Assembly: GCA_032871835.1 (NCBI GenBank) | Contig: CM065298.1 | Span: 11,909,096-11,973,095 of the forward strand | Length of the DNA: 64,000 nucleotides | Reading direction: 5' to 3' | From: Dipteronia dyeriana | Taxonomy: Eukaryota > Streptophyta > Magnoliopsida > Sapindales > Sapindaceae | Part shown: in pieces, positions 10,014 through 21,819 of the stretch | How the letters are laid out: the number at the start of each line of letters is the position of its first letter | Position numbering within the stretch: position 1 is the first letter of the stretch | Made by a program: the position numbers and the translations under genes | The notes under the pieces: generated by a model | Told to the model about the DNA's origin: nothing | The model's database searches: none | Seen by the model: the letters and a program-made list of their open reading frames with translations, nothing else

Positions 10014-11877
10014 AGCTTTAAGAGGTAATTAGAGGGATTCCGGCCAAGTGCAGCAGAATAATTATGATGGCACTTTAGATAAATATATAGAGACTTGTGT
10101 GTAATTTAACTAGTACGTACGTACTGATTATGCGAATGTAATGTTGGTTATATATGTAAGAAATATCACAACTCACACTCAATTACTCAAAGGCACAAAG
10201 CCAAAGTCTTTAATTGTTATGGAGCCATTAATTTTTGTAGTGTCCTTGATGGATCAAGACTGTAAATTTGCACTGTAAATTTGCATTCTACTATGTTTTT
10301 CCCAGACAATAAATAAGCACATATATACAGCGTTGTTTGATGGTAAAGTTCTCTCAGGAAATGTCCTAGGAACGATCACCATCAAAATCAAACTTAAAAA
10401 ACTGGGTTGTTAGAGGAGGCATTAAGTTTTGGAGTGCCGGTGAAGGGTGCAAGTTCTCTTAGTCAATGAGCCCCACCAACGAAAAAAAACACTTAATAAT
10501 TAAAGCCAATTCTCCATCATCCATCATCTTTTCGCCAAACTTCATTCAAAAAATTCCATCCACGACAACACAACAACATTCCAATATTAAACACTACACA
10601 AACACAACAATTTCCAACAGTTTAAAAAAAAAAAATCGTACCTGGAAATGAGATGGAGTTCCATTGCTGATGGGTCCGTCTCTAACCAGAGACGGAGTCA
10701 CGGAGCCATCTCCCTCCATCTCATTGGAAATGGAGGGATCTGCTCCATTGTAGATCTTGAACACAAAAAAGAAGATAAAAGTGAAGATTGTGTAAGACGT
10801 TTCCGAGATTTAACATTGGCATGTGACAAATCCATACAATCCTGACGTGGTGCGGCAAATCTGTGGAATAGCCAAGATCAGGGAAGTTTACGGTTAAATA
10901 TGAGGCTACCAATTCATGTTTTCTGCTCTAAAATAGCAAATGAAAGAGAGAACTTCTTTCCATTTTTTTATCTGTTGTGTTGTCTGAAGAAGATAATCTT
11001 CTGATGACACAACTCCAATGAGATATTTTTTGTTAGCATGGATTTTTAAGCTCAAATTAAGCTTAAAAACTAAAAATGAAATAATCAAGTCGGTTGTGTG
11101 TTTTCAATGATCTGATTTCAGATTAAAGCAACAAGTGTGGGTCACCGTCTTGCAGTTAGAATTTGGATCCTCTGATGATTTCATCTTTTTTCTAACCTCA
11201 CCTAATCTCATACCGAAATTATGATGAGCCTTGGCTTCACAATCACGTTCTTCATATGCCATAGCATGACATGGATGTATGCATGAATTAAAGATCCCTT
11301 GACCCTTATATCTATACCGGTCCCTACTACTTTATAACCTAAGGAACTTTTATTTACGACTAATAAAGGGCACTAAGGGTGTAGCTCTGTTAGTAGATGA
11401 ACAAGTTTGAGGTTTAAATAAATGATTCTTAATTCAACGATTCCAATCCTTCCAATAGCAAAAAAAAACTTCAAAAAATAACTAATCTAGATAGGTTGAT
11501 AGACAGATTCTGTAAAAAAAAAAACTTAATTAAATGTAATAAAACGTGTTAATCATGGTATTTAAATCCCCAATCATAAATATAAAAGGAGATGTGCATA
11601 CCATACATTGAACTAAAAAAACATGATGTGCAATGACAAACGCTGTTTTTGAATAACTGCAATATGATTATATTTGATTAATTACGTCTATAAGAATTTT
11701 TATTTATTACTTTATTAAAATTATTATAAATTTGTTTATATTATTATAAGTTTGATGGCTCAAAGAGGATAAATAATTTGAACTCACACTCCCATAAAGT
11801 GGGTCAGTGGGTGTGAAGTTTATTGGTAGGGGTAACATCAACTTCTAAAATAAGAATTTTTTAATATTTTTTGGGTT
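10014..11877. other. Intergenic, no supported gene
   Basis: 3' flank of the EG45-like locus (an AATAAA-like motif near 10309), then AT-rich DNA with only short frames (61-65 residues) that look random. A weak tRNA-like stretch (GGTGTAGCTCTGTTAGTAGA near 11389) has no convincing B box or fold. Confidence 0.5.
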
Positions 11878-12567
11878 AATAGCAAAATCTTCACTCACTT
11901 TTGAATTATTATTGGATATATAGTTACACATGCTATTATTTTAGAAACCTCCTTCATAGACTAACACCGTTAGTATTCCGTTTGTACAGACTGAGTTTGA
12001 CCGTTAAAAAGTTTAAAATATCTATATATAAGTTTCAATTGTATGAATTGATCAGTATACCCTCATACGTTTACCTAATAAAAATTAATAAATGATACAA
12101 AATGTGAGAATGTTAACTTACAAAGTAGAAGTTATTGTGGACAATTTTATCCTAAAAAATAGCAAAATTACAAATGAACCAAAAACATTGAAAATAAACC
12201 AAGAAACTTATTTATTTGTATTTTTTTATAAATCCAAGAAAATACTCATTTTCAACGCTTTTGGTTCATTTGTAATTTTGTTATTTTTTGGGATAAAATT
12301 GTCCACAGAATAACTTCTCCATCATAAGTTATCATTCTCATATTTTATATCTTTTTATTAATTTATTTGGTAAAAAAATAAGGATATAATGGTCAATTTA
12401 TAAAATTGAAGCTTAAATATGGATATTTTTGACTTTTTAACGGTCAAAATCAGTCAACACAAACGGAATGCTAACAGTGTTAGTTCATAAGAGATTTTTA
12501 TAAAATAAAAACATTTCTAAATTTACATCCAACATTAGTTCAAATGTGAGGGGAGGTTTTTTATCAT
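11878..12567. mobile_element. Foldback / long-TIR MITE
   Basis: The left half (from AGCAAAATCTTCACTCAC) pairs with the inverted right half (ending GTGAGGGGAGGTTTTTTA) over about 330 bp each, including the matching blocks TTGACCGTTAAAAAG / CTTTTTAACGGTCAA and GGACAATTTTATCC / GGATAAAATTGTCC. No transposase frame. Ends are approximate and I could not fix a target duplication. Long TIRs suggest a Mutator-like derivative, not proven. Confidence 0.8.
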
Positions 12568-12930
12568 TTTGTAAAAAATAAAGTTATATTATTTTAATTA
12601 GTGAGAAATTTAAAATATATGTGAATTTCTTGTTTTAATAACATGAGAAATATACACTGTCAATAAAATAAAATAAATAAATAACATGAGAAACATACAT
12701 TTTTTGATTCAATTAAATGAAACTTAAAAGTCTTTTGATTAATAATTCAAAAGAAAAAGAAAAAATTTCAACTATATATTGTCGTATGTAAATTTTATCA
12801 GACGTACACATCATTGATAAAGAGGATAAAATTGCCAGGTGGACGTCCAAATAAGCATTCAGAAAATATCCTGTAAGACATCACCAAAGTAGAGAAACCC
12901 GAGTAAACAAGTATTGAACAAAACCTACTC
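12568..12930. other. No recognisable feature
   Basis: AT-rich spacer; its right part may already belong to the Gypsy-type LTR that follows. Confidence 0.35.
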
Positions 12931-13065
12931 AGGGTCAGCTGACGTCATAGGCTACTCGGGGTCAGTTAACGATGTTCGGGGTTAGCTGATCACATGTTCT
13001 ACTCGAGATCAGATGACGTCATTCTGGACCAGCTAATATCGTGTTCTATTCGGGACTAACATAAA
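12925..13065 (+). repeat. Short tandem units carrying TGACGTCA palindromes
   Basis: Roughly 35-40-bp degenerate units built from TACTCGGGGTCAGCTGA-like words. Two perfect TGACGTCA sites (12940-12947 and 13014-13021) match the ACGT-core consensus bound by plant bZIP factors. They lie upstream of the LTR TATA box. Confidence 0.65.
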
Positions 13066-13668
13066 GAAAACCGAATAAAGAAACCCGGCGCATAACTCGC
13101 ACACAAATCAAGAGTCGTTAAAATACTTGAAGATATCTATACCAAAGAAGAAACCCAAGGGAACCAAACAGGAAAGAGGTTCCAAATCAGGCAACAATTT
13201 TATTTCTTCAAAAAGACTACGCCTTTATAAGGAAATAAGTCCTAACTGGACTATATCACTAAAGTCCTATTCGATCTCTATATGAATCTCCGAAATAGGA
13301 AAGAAGACAGGCTACTTCGAACAAATAACCAATCATAATTAAACACAAAGATCTTTAGTTACTTGTACAAAGAGGATTAGGGTTCTATGAACATATAAAT
13401 AGACTCATAACCTCGTCACGAAAACATATAGAAAACATATAGAAAAATACATAGAGAAAAAATGGGATCGAGAATTGTAATTATTCTATTCATAGTGGAT
13501 TTTGGCTCGGTTGATTATTCAGCCACCCGTGGACGTTTCTCTGGTCATCGGAGTTTTACCACATAAAACTTGCATCCGATTACTTTCTCCTTTTCTCTCT
13601 CTTTGAAATCATAGCTAAAATCCAATCTTGTTGATCTTTTCTCATACATCCAGAAATCGACGTCAACA
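13066..13668 (+). mobile_element. Gypsy-type LTR 3' portion, copy A
   Basis: Similar to 13990-14470: both contain AGGGTTCTATG, ACATATAAATAGA (TATA box), a GTGGATTTTGG/GTGGATTCTTC block, CCGTGGAtGTTT and GTTTTACCAC, and end CGTCAACA before TGGCGCTA. The left limit is uncertain. Plus orientation. Confidence 0.65.
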
Positions 13669-13670
13669 AT

Positions 13671-13680
13671 TGGCGCTAAC
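13671..13680 (+). promoter_or_regulatory. TGGCGCTAAC primer-binding-site-like sequence
   Basis: Two bases after the LTR end CAACA. TGGCGCTA-type sites follow the 5' LTR in many plant Ty3/Gypsy elements. I do not name the tRNA. Confidence 0.5.
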
Positions 13681-13989
13681 CGATTTTTTGATAGCATGAC
13701 AAATCACCATGATTGGATATGCCATGTCATAAGAGTCAGAAAAGATCAACTCGGGGTAATTAATAGATGAGCTCAATGCCAAATCAAGATTACCCAAGAT
13801 AGTAGGGGAAGCTAACCGATCAGACATAAATAACCTAGCCAGAGAAACTAGTCAATCGGATAGAGAGGACTTGGTCGGGACCATACGATCGGGATAAAAA
13901 AAGTCTGATTGGGATCAGACAATTGGTCAGTTAAACAACATGGGGGAGATATTAAATGCAACTACGACTCTAATGCGAAGAATAATTGT
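13681..13989 (+). other. Internal leader between two LTR copies
   Basis: About 300 bp between LTR copies A and B with no open frame; probably degraded 5' leader or gag of the Gypsy-type element. Confidence 0.35.
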
Positions 13990-14470
13990 CTTACTTAAAC
14001 AAAGAATCTAGAGTTGCACTCCAATAAGGAAATATCCTCATTTCCTCTTCAATGTTAGAGAATTATATTCAGGAAAGAACTCAAAACTTCCAAAAGGATA
14101 AACTCCAAAACAGGAAAGAAGATAAAGACGACTTTATCAAGAATAAGGGTTCTATGCGCATATAAATAGACCTCTAATCTCATTATAAGACATATATATA
14201 CATAACGACATATAGAGAGCATCACGTAGAAAATATACAAGAAAGAGAAAGAGAGAGACACGACAAAAAGAAGAGATTGAATATTATAGTGGATTCTTCT
14301 AGCCATCATCGGTAACCGTGGATGTTTTCCCACGTTGGGGTTTTACCACGTAAACTTATGTGTACATGCTTTTCCCTTTTTTTCTATTTTCTCCATAACA
14401 TCTTCAACAATCTACAAAAACCTGTTAGACGCGTGATCAATCCTACACGATCCAAAAATCACCGTCAACA
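13990..14470 (+). mobile_element. Gypsy-type LTR 3' portion, copy B
   Basis: Second LTR-like end, about 800 bp downstream of copy A in the same orientation, ending CCGTCAACA. Followed at 14473 by TGGCGCTAGAAGGA. Two LTR 3' ends this close, each with its own primer site, imply nested or rearranged insertions rather than one simple element. Confidence 0.65.
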
Positions 14471-14472
14471 AC

Positions 14473-14486
14473 TGGCGCTAGAAGGA
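14473..14486 (+). promoter_or_regulatory. TGGCGCTAGAAGGA primer-binding site
   Basis: Two bases after the LTR copy B end. It closely matches the site seen after 5' LTRs in several plant Gypsy lineages. Confidence 0.6.
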
Positions 14487-15000
14487 GGGTCGTAGAACTC
14501 AACTTCGAGGAACCCTCATGAACAGACCACAGAAGGAGTTTCGATGTTGATCAACTACAGGACCCATAGTAAGAGTTACGGTCTTGGCCAAATCTAATGG
14601 GAGAATATTGCGAAAAAATACTCAAAGCATCAAAGTGAAGTTATTACAATGGGTCACATCCATAAAAATCAAGAACATACTGGCGACTACAACATAAACA
14701 GACAAAACACTAAGATACTCTAGCAAGCCCAAAAAAAGGGTGCTATGGGGTGAATTATCTATTTTATCGGCATCAGAATTTAAGCAAGCGAGCAAAAACA
14801 CGAATAGAGTTCTCAAAAAAAAAAACTCGTGAAGCTGCATCATGGAAAATGAAGGACGATCAACAGAAGGACCCCAACTGGGGCGATAAGTCAATGGAAA
14901 AAAAATGAAACCCGAGCTGAGACAGCGACGAAGGGACGATCAACATTACCTTTTGAAGACCCTATAAAAGTTTATGGATGGCGGAATTTAGCATTTAAAA
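14487..15000 (+). other. Degenerate Gypsy 5' leader/gag region
   Basis: Purine-rich sequence with no intact gag domain that I can recognise. The element is truncated near 15000. Confidence 0.35.
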
Positions 15001-16166
15001 AAACCTACTCTTTAGGGAGATAGCTTAGTTGCTTTAAGTTTTTGTTTATGATATTTTCAGTTTTCTTTTTTTTTTAGTTTTTCTAACTATTGCTATTTTG
15101 ATGATAATAATTCGCAGATCAATTAATGAAGAAGCCAAGATGATGATCGTGATGATTATAACTTACTCATCATGATCTGTGGTATGGATGTAATCATAGT
15201 TCTCTTCAACGGAATAGGCAAGCATTGTAGCATAGCCAGGATTGAGTGTAATAGTTCTGTAGTCTTTTGTTCGAGAACTGCAGAGATGAGCTTGAGTTGT
15301 TTGAATTGTACCTCTAACACAGGGATGTTGGTTTAGAATTTGTTTACTGTGGAGATGACTGAGAACCATTGCCGAAAGAACTTGTTTAGTGATTTTTTGT
15401 CAGTCAAGGAGAAACACGTGTGGGAAGTTAGGGAAAAAGTTATGCATGGAGCTTATGTTAGGGGAACATTACACTTTGACATTTGTTCTGTATATTGTGG
15501 ATTCAGCCATAGTTTAAAGACTTGCTGTGGTGGAATACGTAATATTTCTAATTGCAAAGATTTTTTGTCAGCTGATTGTGTTCGATCATAACCGTTATTA
15601 CTATGTTTGGCTGATAGTTTATAGTTATAGGGGATGTAGTTATCCTCTTTTGGTAAAAGTTACTCATGTTCTTTTATTCAATTGTTCCAGTAAATCGGCC
15701 TTCCTAGGCGGCCTACTGTTGACTCCTCCTGGCAATTTTTTTTTTTATAACTTTTTTTTCCAAAATGATGCTGTTTTCTTCACTGCCTAGGCACCAGGAG
15801 GCACCAGTCCCCCGCCTAACGCCTATTAGAACACTGTTATATTCTTTGAGTTATCTGAATTAAGCAAGCTCTTATCCATTTCCATTATGCTGAATATGTG
15901 TAGGGCTCTTTTCATGTTAAATAATAGTGCATCGCTTGCTTAGCGATGTAGTTTATAAACGCACTGTTATTATTGCTTCCACCTTACAATGTTGGTGTTT
16001 TTTAGATATGTTATTTTGTTCCAGCCTTCTTGGAGGATGAGAAGCCAACATTTTACTACCAGAATAAATTATTTTTTGTATCCTGGTCTCTTGGACGTAT
16101 TTGAAATTCATCCACTCTCGCCAAGTTCCTGCAATATTTATTGTGATTCCATGCTTCCTCTGATAG
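15001..16166. other. 5' flank of the CHR35-like gene; no N-terminal exon recognised
   Basis: I looked here for the acidic N-terminal region normal for CHR35 proteins and did not find it. The short frames at 15340 and 15527 resemble nothing I know. At 15690-15835 there is a CCTAGG-rich repeat (TAGGCGGCCTACTG, then CTGCCTAGGCACCAGGAGG), probably a transposon relic. Confidence 0.45.
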
Positions 16167-19100
16167 GATGTTGATGATAATTCATCTGATGAGCACCTGG
16201 AAGAAGATGACGAGGACTGTGAGCATTCTTTTCTCCTGAAGGACGATCTTGGTTATGTATGCCGCATTTGTGGAGTAATTGAGAGGAGAATTGAGACTAT
16301 AATTGATGTCCAGTTCAATAAGGTAAGCTTATCTATTTTTCTAACAGCCAAATGCTGTTTGAGTGACATTTGCTTGTTGTGTTTAGGGGGGAATTAGTTT
16401 GCTTGTGTCTTGGCTGATTTAGGGGGTTTAGAACATAAAATACTAAACCTCTAAGGGTTCCCTGACCTTCCACTTAGACCATTGTTTGTCTGCTTTACTA
16501 AAATTGCTGTCTAAATTAATATATCAAGCAAAGCCTGTATGTGCCCAGTGGAGTTACTTGACTGGATTGTTCTTTATTGATCTGGGTAACTGAGTTATTA
16601 TCTTTTTATTATGTCAAGAAGCCTTATTACCCTGCATTCTGTCTCATAAAATACTAAACCTTGAAGGGTAGGTGTAGAAAATAGTCTCCAACATCTTTGC
16701 ATGTGTACCACTGTGTACTCTTTCTGTTTTTCTTAAAGAAACTATCTACTACATGTGATGTTATTATCTTTTTATTATGTCAAGAAACCTTGTTACCCTG
16801 CATTCCGTCTCTTAAAATACTAAACCTTGAAGGTTAAGTGTAGAAAATGGTCTCCAACATTATTGCATGTGTACCACTGTATTTTTTTGGTTTTTCTTGG
16901 AGATCAGAAACTATCTACTAATTGTGATGTCCTTAAACCTCCCTTATATTGTGGGCGTCTTATTGCCTAGTGGATGTATATGCCATAATGTGAAAGAGCA
17001 ACTATAATGGGATCATATGGTTTTATAATTTTTTAATCCTGAAGTTGGTTTCATGCATATTGTATTCCCCCTTGTAAAGTAAACGAAATTAAACTTAAAC
17101 TTAAGAATGGTAAAGTTCTTAGTGATGGGTAAAATAATTTATGTTGTTATGTTTCGTTAGATGTTACGGTTAATGGATGCTCAAGTTTCGATTTTGTGAG
17201 ATCAATTTGTTTGTATTATTGTTATAGGCATTCAGTAGTATCTCTGCAAGTGCTGCACAGAATCATACTTAATATATATATATCTCTACTTTTAGCCTTG
17301 TCATCTACTGTTTTCAACTTGATCTAACTGCTAATATTTTTGGATATTTTTTCTTTAAAACCAATGCATTTTCAGCACTATTTGAAAGTTCACTGCAAAA
17401 TGACTAGTATGAATGGCAGAGAACTAAATGAACAGAACATTTTATCTAGTTGGCCATGTTGTCCTATGCTCATCTTTTCTCTATATGTAAATTGGTGTAT
17501 CCTGATGTTTACTGGACTTGCCAGTGTTTCACTTTTGAGGTCACAAGTTTCTAATTGTTAATTTCATAATTCATAGTTATATCATTCGATCCATCTGTAG
17601 TTGAAGTATTTTATAAATTGTGAAGTTCACTCTAAATTTGTGCAAAAAAATTTACCTCCTCAGAGTATATATCTGCTGGAGCTGAGCTATTGGGAAAAGA
17701 ATTTAATGCATTGTTAGATGATCGTTCTTGCTGAATTTATTTTACCTCTGATTTTAATTTTCTGTCTATTGATTCAGGCCAAAAAGAGCACCAGAACCTA
17801 TGCATCTGATTATCGGAGTGGCAAGGACAGAGATTCAAGTGATATGGTTGGAGTTAAGTTGTCTGAAGATGATTTGGTGGTGACTGACATTGCTGCTCAT
17901 CCAAGACATAAGAAGCAAATGAAACCTCATCAAGTGGAAGGCTTTAATTTTCTTCGTAGTAATTTGGTGACGGATAATCCTGGTGGATGCATCTTGGCTC
18001 ATGCTCCTGGTTCGGGCAAGACCTTCATGATCATCAGCTTCATGCAAAGCTTTTTAGCCAAATATCCCCATGCTAGACCATTGGTTGTACTTCCCAAAGG
18101 AATTTCGGGTACATGGAAAAGAGAGTTTCAGATATGGCAAGTGGAAGATCTTCCCCTGTTGGACTTTTACACTGTCAAAGCGGATAGTCGGGCTCAGCAA
18201 TTAGAGGTGTTGAAAAAGTGGGTTGAGCAGAAGAGTATACTCTTTTTAGGGTACAAACAATTTTCCTCTATTGTTTGTGATAAGGAATCCAGCCAGGTAT
18301 CCACTACTTGTCAAGAGATACTGCTCAAGCAACCTTCTATTTTGATTCTGGATGAGGGCCACACTCCAAGGAATGAGGATACTGATGTGCTTCAATCTCT
18401 TTCCAAGGTGCAGACACCTCGAAAAGTCGTACTTTCAGGAACCCTCTACCAAAATCATGTCAAAGAGGTGTTCAATATTTTGAATCTTGTTTGTCCCAAA
18501 TTTCTGAAATCGGATACTTCTCGGCCTCTTGTGAAGCGCATAATGAGTAGGGTACATATACCAGGCGTGAGAAAGAATTTAAGTTCGGGTACATATGCAG
18601 CTTTCTATGAATTGGTAGAACACACGCTTCTTAAGGATGAAGATTTCAAGAGGAAAGTAACTGTCATACAAGATCTCCGGGAAATGACAAACAAGGTCCT
18701 TCACTACTATAAAGGAGATTTCTTGGATGAGCTGCCTGGACTAGTAGACTTCACTGTACTATTAAATCCAACTCCGAAACAAAAGATTGAAGGTCAGAAG
18801 TTGAAGAAGTTTTCTAGGAAGTTCAAGATTTGTGCTGCTGAAAGTGCTGTGTTTCTGCATCCGATGTTGAGTTCACTATTCGAGAATAGTGTCCCAACCG
18901 ATGATAAGATGGATGAGCTGTTAGAGAAGTTAGATGTGAGAGATGGAGTGAAAGCAAAGTTCTTTCTCAACATGTTGAATTTATGTGAATCCTCTGGAGA
19001 AAGATTGCTTGTTTTCAGCCAGTACCTCCTTCCATTGAAGTTTTTGGAGAGATTATCTGTGAAAGTGAAGAACTGGAGTCCGGGGCGAGAAATCTTTGTG

Positions 19101-19502
19101 ATTTCAGGTGAATCCAGTGCTGAGCATCGTGAGTGGTCCATGGAGAGGTTCAATAACTCCCCACACTCAAAAGTGTTTTTTGGATCAATTAAGGCATGTG
19201 GAGAGGGAATATCTTTGGTGGGGGCATCTCGGATCATCATTCTGGATGTCCATCTCAATCCTTCAGTCACTCGTCAAGCAATTGGTCGTGCATTCCAACC
19301 TGGGCAGAAGAAGAAAGTATATGCCTACAGATTGGTAACTGCGGGTTTCCATGAAGGAGAAGATCACACCACATGCTTCAAGAAGGAACTCATTTTGAGG
19401 ATGTGGTTAGAATGGAACGAGTATTGTGGTTACCAAAATTTTCAAGTGGAAACCATGGATGCCAATACTGTGGTGACGAGTTCCTGGAAAGTCCGGTCCT
19501 GA
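16167..19502 (+). pseudogene. DRD1/CHR35-type SNF2 chromatin remodeler, N-truncated and C-frameshifted
   Basis: Plant-specific SNF2 helicases of this clade act in the nucleus in RNA-directed DNA methylation, remodeling chromatin for Pol V. Exon 16167-16322 encodes an acidic stretch, then [19 protein letters not shown] (Cys cluster), ending FNK. A GT-AG intron of 1455 bp joins it in phase to 17778-19502, which starts [10 protein letters not shown]. Helicase motifs are in order: HAPGSGKT (Walker A), [11 protein letters not shown] (DEGH box), [36 protein letters not shown] and [11 protein letters not shown]. The last has Gln at 19296-19298 where the family has Arg. Near 19466 a one-base shift replaces the conserved tail: in the +1 frame, [20 protein letters not shown] runs to a TAA at 19532. 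About 625 residues are visible against the usual 800-900. Either a decaying paralog, or an active gene with unseen 5' exons. Confidence 0.85.
16595..16930 (+). repeat. ~165-bp tandem duplication inside the intron
   Basis: 16595-16759 and 16760-16930 are adjacent direct copies sharing CTTTTTATTATGTCAAGAA, TACCCTGCATTC, ATACTAAACCTTGAAGG and GCATGTGTACCACTGT. They differ by substitutions and an indel near the end. Confidence 0.9.
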
Positions 19503-19559
19503 AGGAAGACGTAAAAGCTTTATACAAAAGGTAAACTATTACTGTTAATATGCAGTGGA
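19503..19559 (+). other. Out-of-frame tail of the CHR35-like gene
   Basis: Holds the displaced last codons of the family C-terminus in the alternative frame, stopping with TAA at 19532-19534. Copia sequence starts about 30 bp later, so little of the original 3' UTR remains. Confidence 0.6.
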
Positions 19560-19570
19560 AACAAACGGTT

Positions 19571-20740
19571 TTATGACATTTTTACCTTTGCTATTAGCCC
19601 CTTCTGTGCACTATTGATGGTGCAAATTCCTTCATGGATCCATATGTCATATTCTTTCTCCGAAAGTTGTCCCACACTCAGTAAGTTCTTCTGCAGGTTT
19701 GGAACAAACAATACATCTGAGATGGCATTCTGGGACCCATCCTTCAAAGTGATAGAGATTCTGCCCTTCCCCATCACTGGCACCATTGTGTCATTCCCAA
19801 ACTTCACCGATGAAGTAAATGATTCATCTAACTGAGTGAACATCTTCTTCTCACCACACATGTGGTTGCTGTAGCCCGAATCCAGAAACCATTTGTTCTT
19901 GGCTCCATCCTCTGCCATGTTGCATGCTAGCAACAATGTTTCTGAATGACCGTCATTTTTTGCAACATTTCCTTGGAAATCTTGCTTTCTAGATCTGCAC
20001 TCAGCCCTGTATTGGCCAAATCTTTTGCAATTAAAACACTGAATCTGAGATTTATTCTTCTGATTAGTGTTGTTGCTCCCTCTGCCCATTTCCTGTCTAG
20101 AACTGGAAGCACCTCCTTTTCTGTTCTGCGAGTTCTGACCCCACTGTTTTGACTTAAAAAACCTCTGAGTCTCGTCTGTCTTTCTTAAGACTTAACTGGC
20201 TTTGTAAAGCCTCCTCCACCTCAATTTCTGACTTCTCATCCAGACGTTGTTCATGGGCTTGGAGTGAGCCCATCAATTCATCCAACGTCATCGTCTCAAG
20301 ATCTTTAGACTCCTCTATGGCAGTCACCTTGTACTCAAACTTTGAATTCAGTGTTCTGAGAATCTTCTCCATAATCTGAACATCTGAAATATTCTCACCA
20401 TTGGACTTCATCTGATTAACAAGTACCAATGTCCGCGAGAAATAATCTGCTACCTTCTTTGTTTCTTCATTTGAAGAAGCTCAAACTGCGTCCACATAGT
20501 TTGCTGACGTACTTACTTTACTTTTTCAACTCCTCTGTACGTATTTATCATAATATCCCATGGTCCTTTTGCTGAATTTGCATGTGCAATTTTTTCAAAA
20601 ATTATCGGATCCAGCGACTGGTTGATAAAAAACCTCGCCTTCAGATCCTTCCAAGTTGCTGCAGCATCTATTAAATCGACAATACCATCGGACTCAACAG
20701 TCCATAGCTCTTGGTATTCGAACAAGAGTTGCATCTGGAC
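19571..20740 (-). pseudogene. Copia gag-protease remnant
   Basis: Three minus frames in Gag-Pol order. 20734-20513: LLFEYQELWTVESDG and GPWDIMINTYRG. 20429-20154: RTLNSKFEYKVTAIEESKDL and LDELMGSLQAHEQR, typical UBN2 Gag. 20089-19571: knuckle CFNCKRFGQYRAEC, in which the zinc-binding His is Gln, then the protease site WFLDSGYSNHMCG (catalytic D-S-G) and VLFVPNLQKNLLSVGQL. Frameshifts separate the pieces. The knuckle change would weaken RNA binding even if the frames were joined. Confidence 0.9.
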
Positions 20741-20819
20741 CCTCCAATACTCAAAATTTGTTTTTCCATCAAATTTGGGTATTTGGGACTGAATTGTATT
20801 ATTGCCATTGTTGGAGGTG

Positions 20820-20895
20820 CCATTTGTAAATTTACCAAAGAGGGATATTATTTATAAATTTACCAAATAAGGGTTCTATTTGTAAATTTACGAAA
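20820..20895. repeat. Three ~30-bp tandem units
   Basis: Units of the type ATTTGTAAATTTACCAAAGAGGG-ATT, three times with drift, in the Copia leader. Confidence 0.75.
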
Positions 20896-21571
20896 GACGG
20901 GTATTATGTGTAATCGGCGTGACCTGCACAAAGTCAACAAAAAAAAAGCTTTTTGCTTTTACTCATTTTTTTTAAGCAAAGCACGCCGCCTTAATTTTTT
21001 TTTTATCACGTTCAACCTCACTCCTCTCTTTTCACACGCACCTTTCTGTTTTTCATCTCTTCCATTTGACAAAGAGAAAAAAAAATTCTCTGATCTTAAT
21101 ATTTCTCTATTCTCTGATGATACCAGTCTTGCTCTAGCAAGAATAAAAAGGAACTTCGGCTGATCAACGGCTGTCAACTCGTCTGAAAACGACGACAAAA
21201 AAAAATGCCTTGAAACTGAAACTTCTTCAATTCGCCGTCAATGGTGTCGGATCTAGACTCCGGACACCTGGGTTTTGATCACGGTCGTCTTCTGAAGATT
21301 TTGGTGGTGGTGGTGGTGGTGACAACCCACTCTCCCGGCGGTTGGTGGCTCGTGGTGGTGGCGACTGAGAAAGCATCACTGCTGCATTTTTTTTTTACTG
21401 AACCTTCTTCGATTGGTTCCGAAAAGAAATGCCTCTGAACCTCTCCTAGATCAAATCCGGCAACGGTGAGTATTTCCGGCTATCCGATTCCCAACTGGAA
21501 TCTAGCTCAGATCACTCTCTCACAGTGTATCTATCACACTCAGAGTCTCTACCACTCACACTCACCTTCAA

Positions 21572-21583
21572 GCTCTGATACCA
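21572..21583 (-). promoter_or_regulatory. tRNA-iMet primer-binding site
   Basis: TGGTATCAGAGC on minus, two bases from the LTR end. Confidence 0.88.
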
Positions 21584-21585
21584 AA

Positions 21586-21819
21586 TGTGAACAACAACCA
21601 ATCTTGTAGAATAAGTTCTTTGTTGATTGAGTTGAATTAAAATGAAATGGATCAACCTTTATATAGGTTGTAATCCTGACAAACCATTGCTAAGCATAAC
21701 TGCTAACCACAAACCACAAACAACATCTAATAACTAACAACCACTAACATTATTAACACACAGCTCCCAACTACTAACCACTAACAACTTGGTTTAATCC
21801 TACAGTGACCCCTGTATCA
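21586..21819 (-). repeat. Copia 5' LTR (~234 bp)
   Basis: Plus-strand ends TGTGAACAAC and CTGTATCA. The left end is fixed by the primer site; the right end is the best TG/CA fit and lacks a partner LTR for confirmation. Confidence 0.65.

Larger units (their letters stand above)
19560..21819 (-). mobile_element. Truncated Copia element: 5' LTR, leader, gag and protease start
   Basis: Minus orientation. LTR 21586-21819 (ends TGTGAACAAC and CA on plus) contains a TATA box (CCTATATAAAGG on minus near 21665). The iMet primer site is at 21572-21583. A long leader (20760-21570) with a GGT/GTG-rich run follows, then gag and the start of protease to 19571. Integrase, RT, RNase H and the 3' LTR are missing. 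It lies tail-to-tail against the 3' end of the CHR35-like gene. Confidence 0.88.

Noticed and set aside
11385..11450. tRNA-like sequence with GTAGCTCTGTTAGTAGA
   Set aside because: Only the A-box region resembles a tRNA; no cloverleaf and no proper B box.
15340..15790. Possible N-terminal exons of the CHR35-like gene
   Set aside because: No acidic CHR35-type sequence and no junction that fits the exon at 16167.
18794..19270. 158-codon minus-strand frame
   Set aside because: Shadow of the helicase coding sequence on the other strand.
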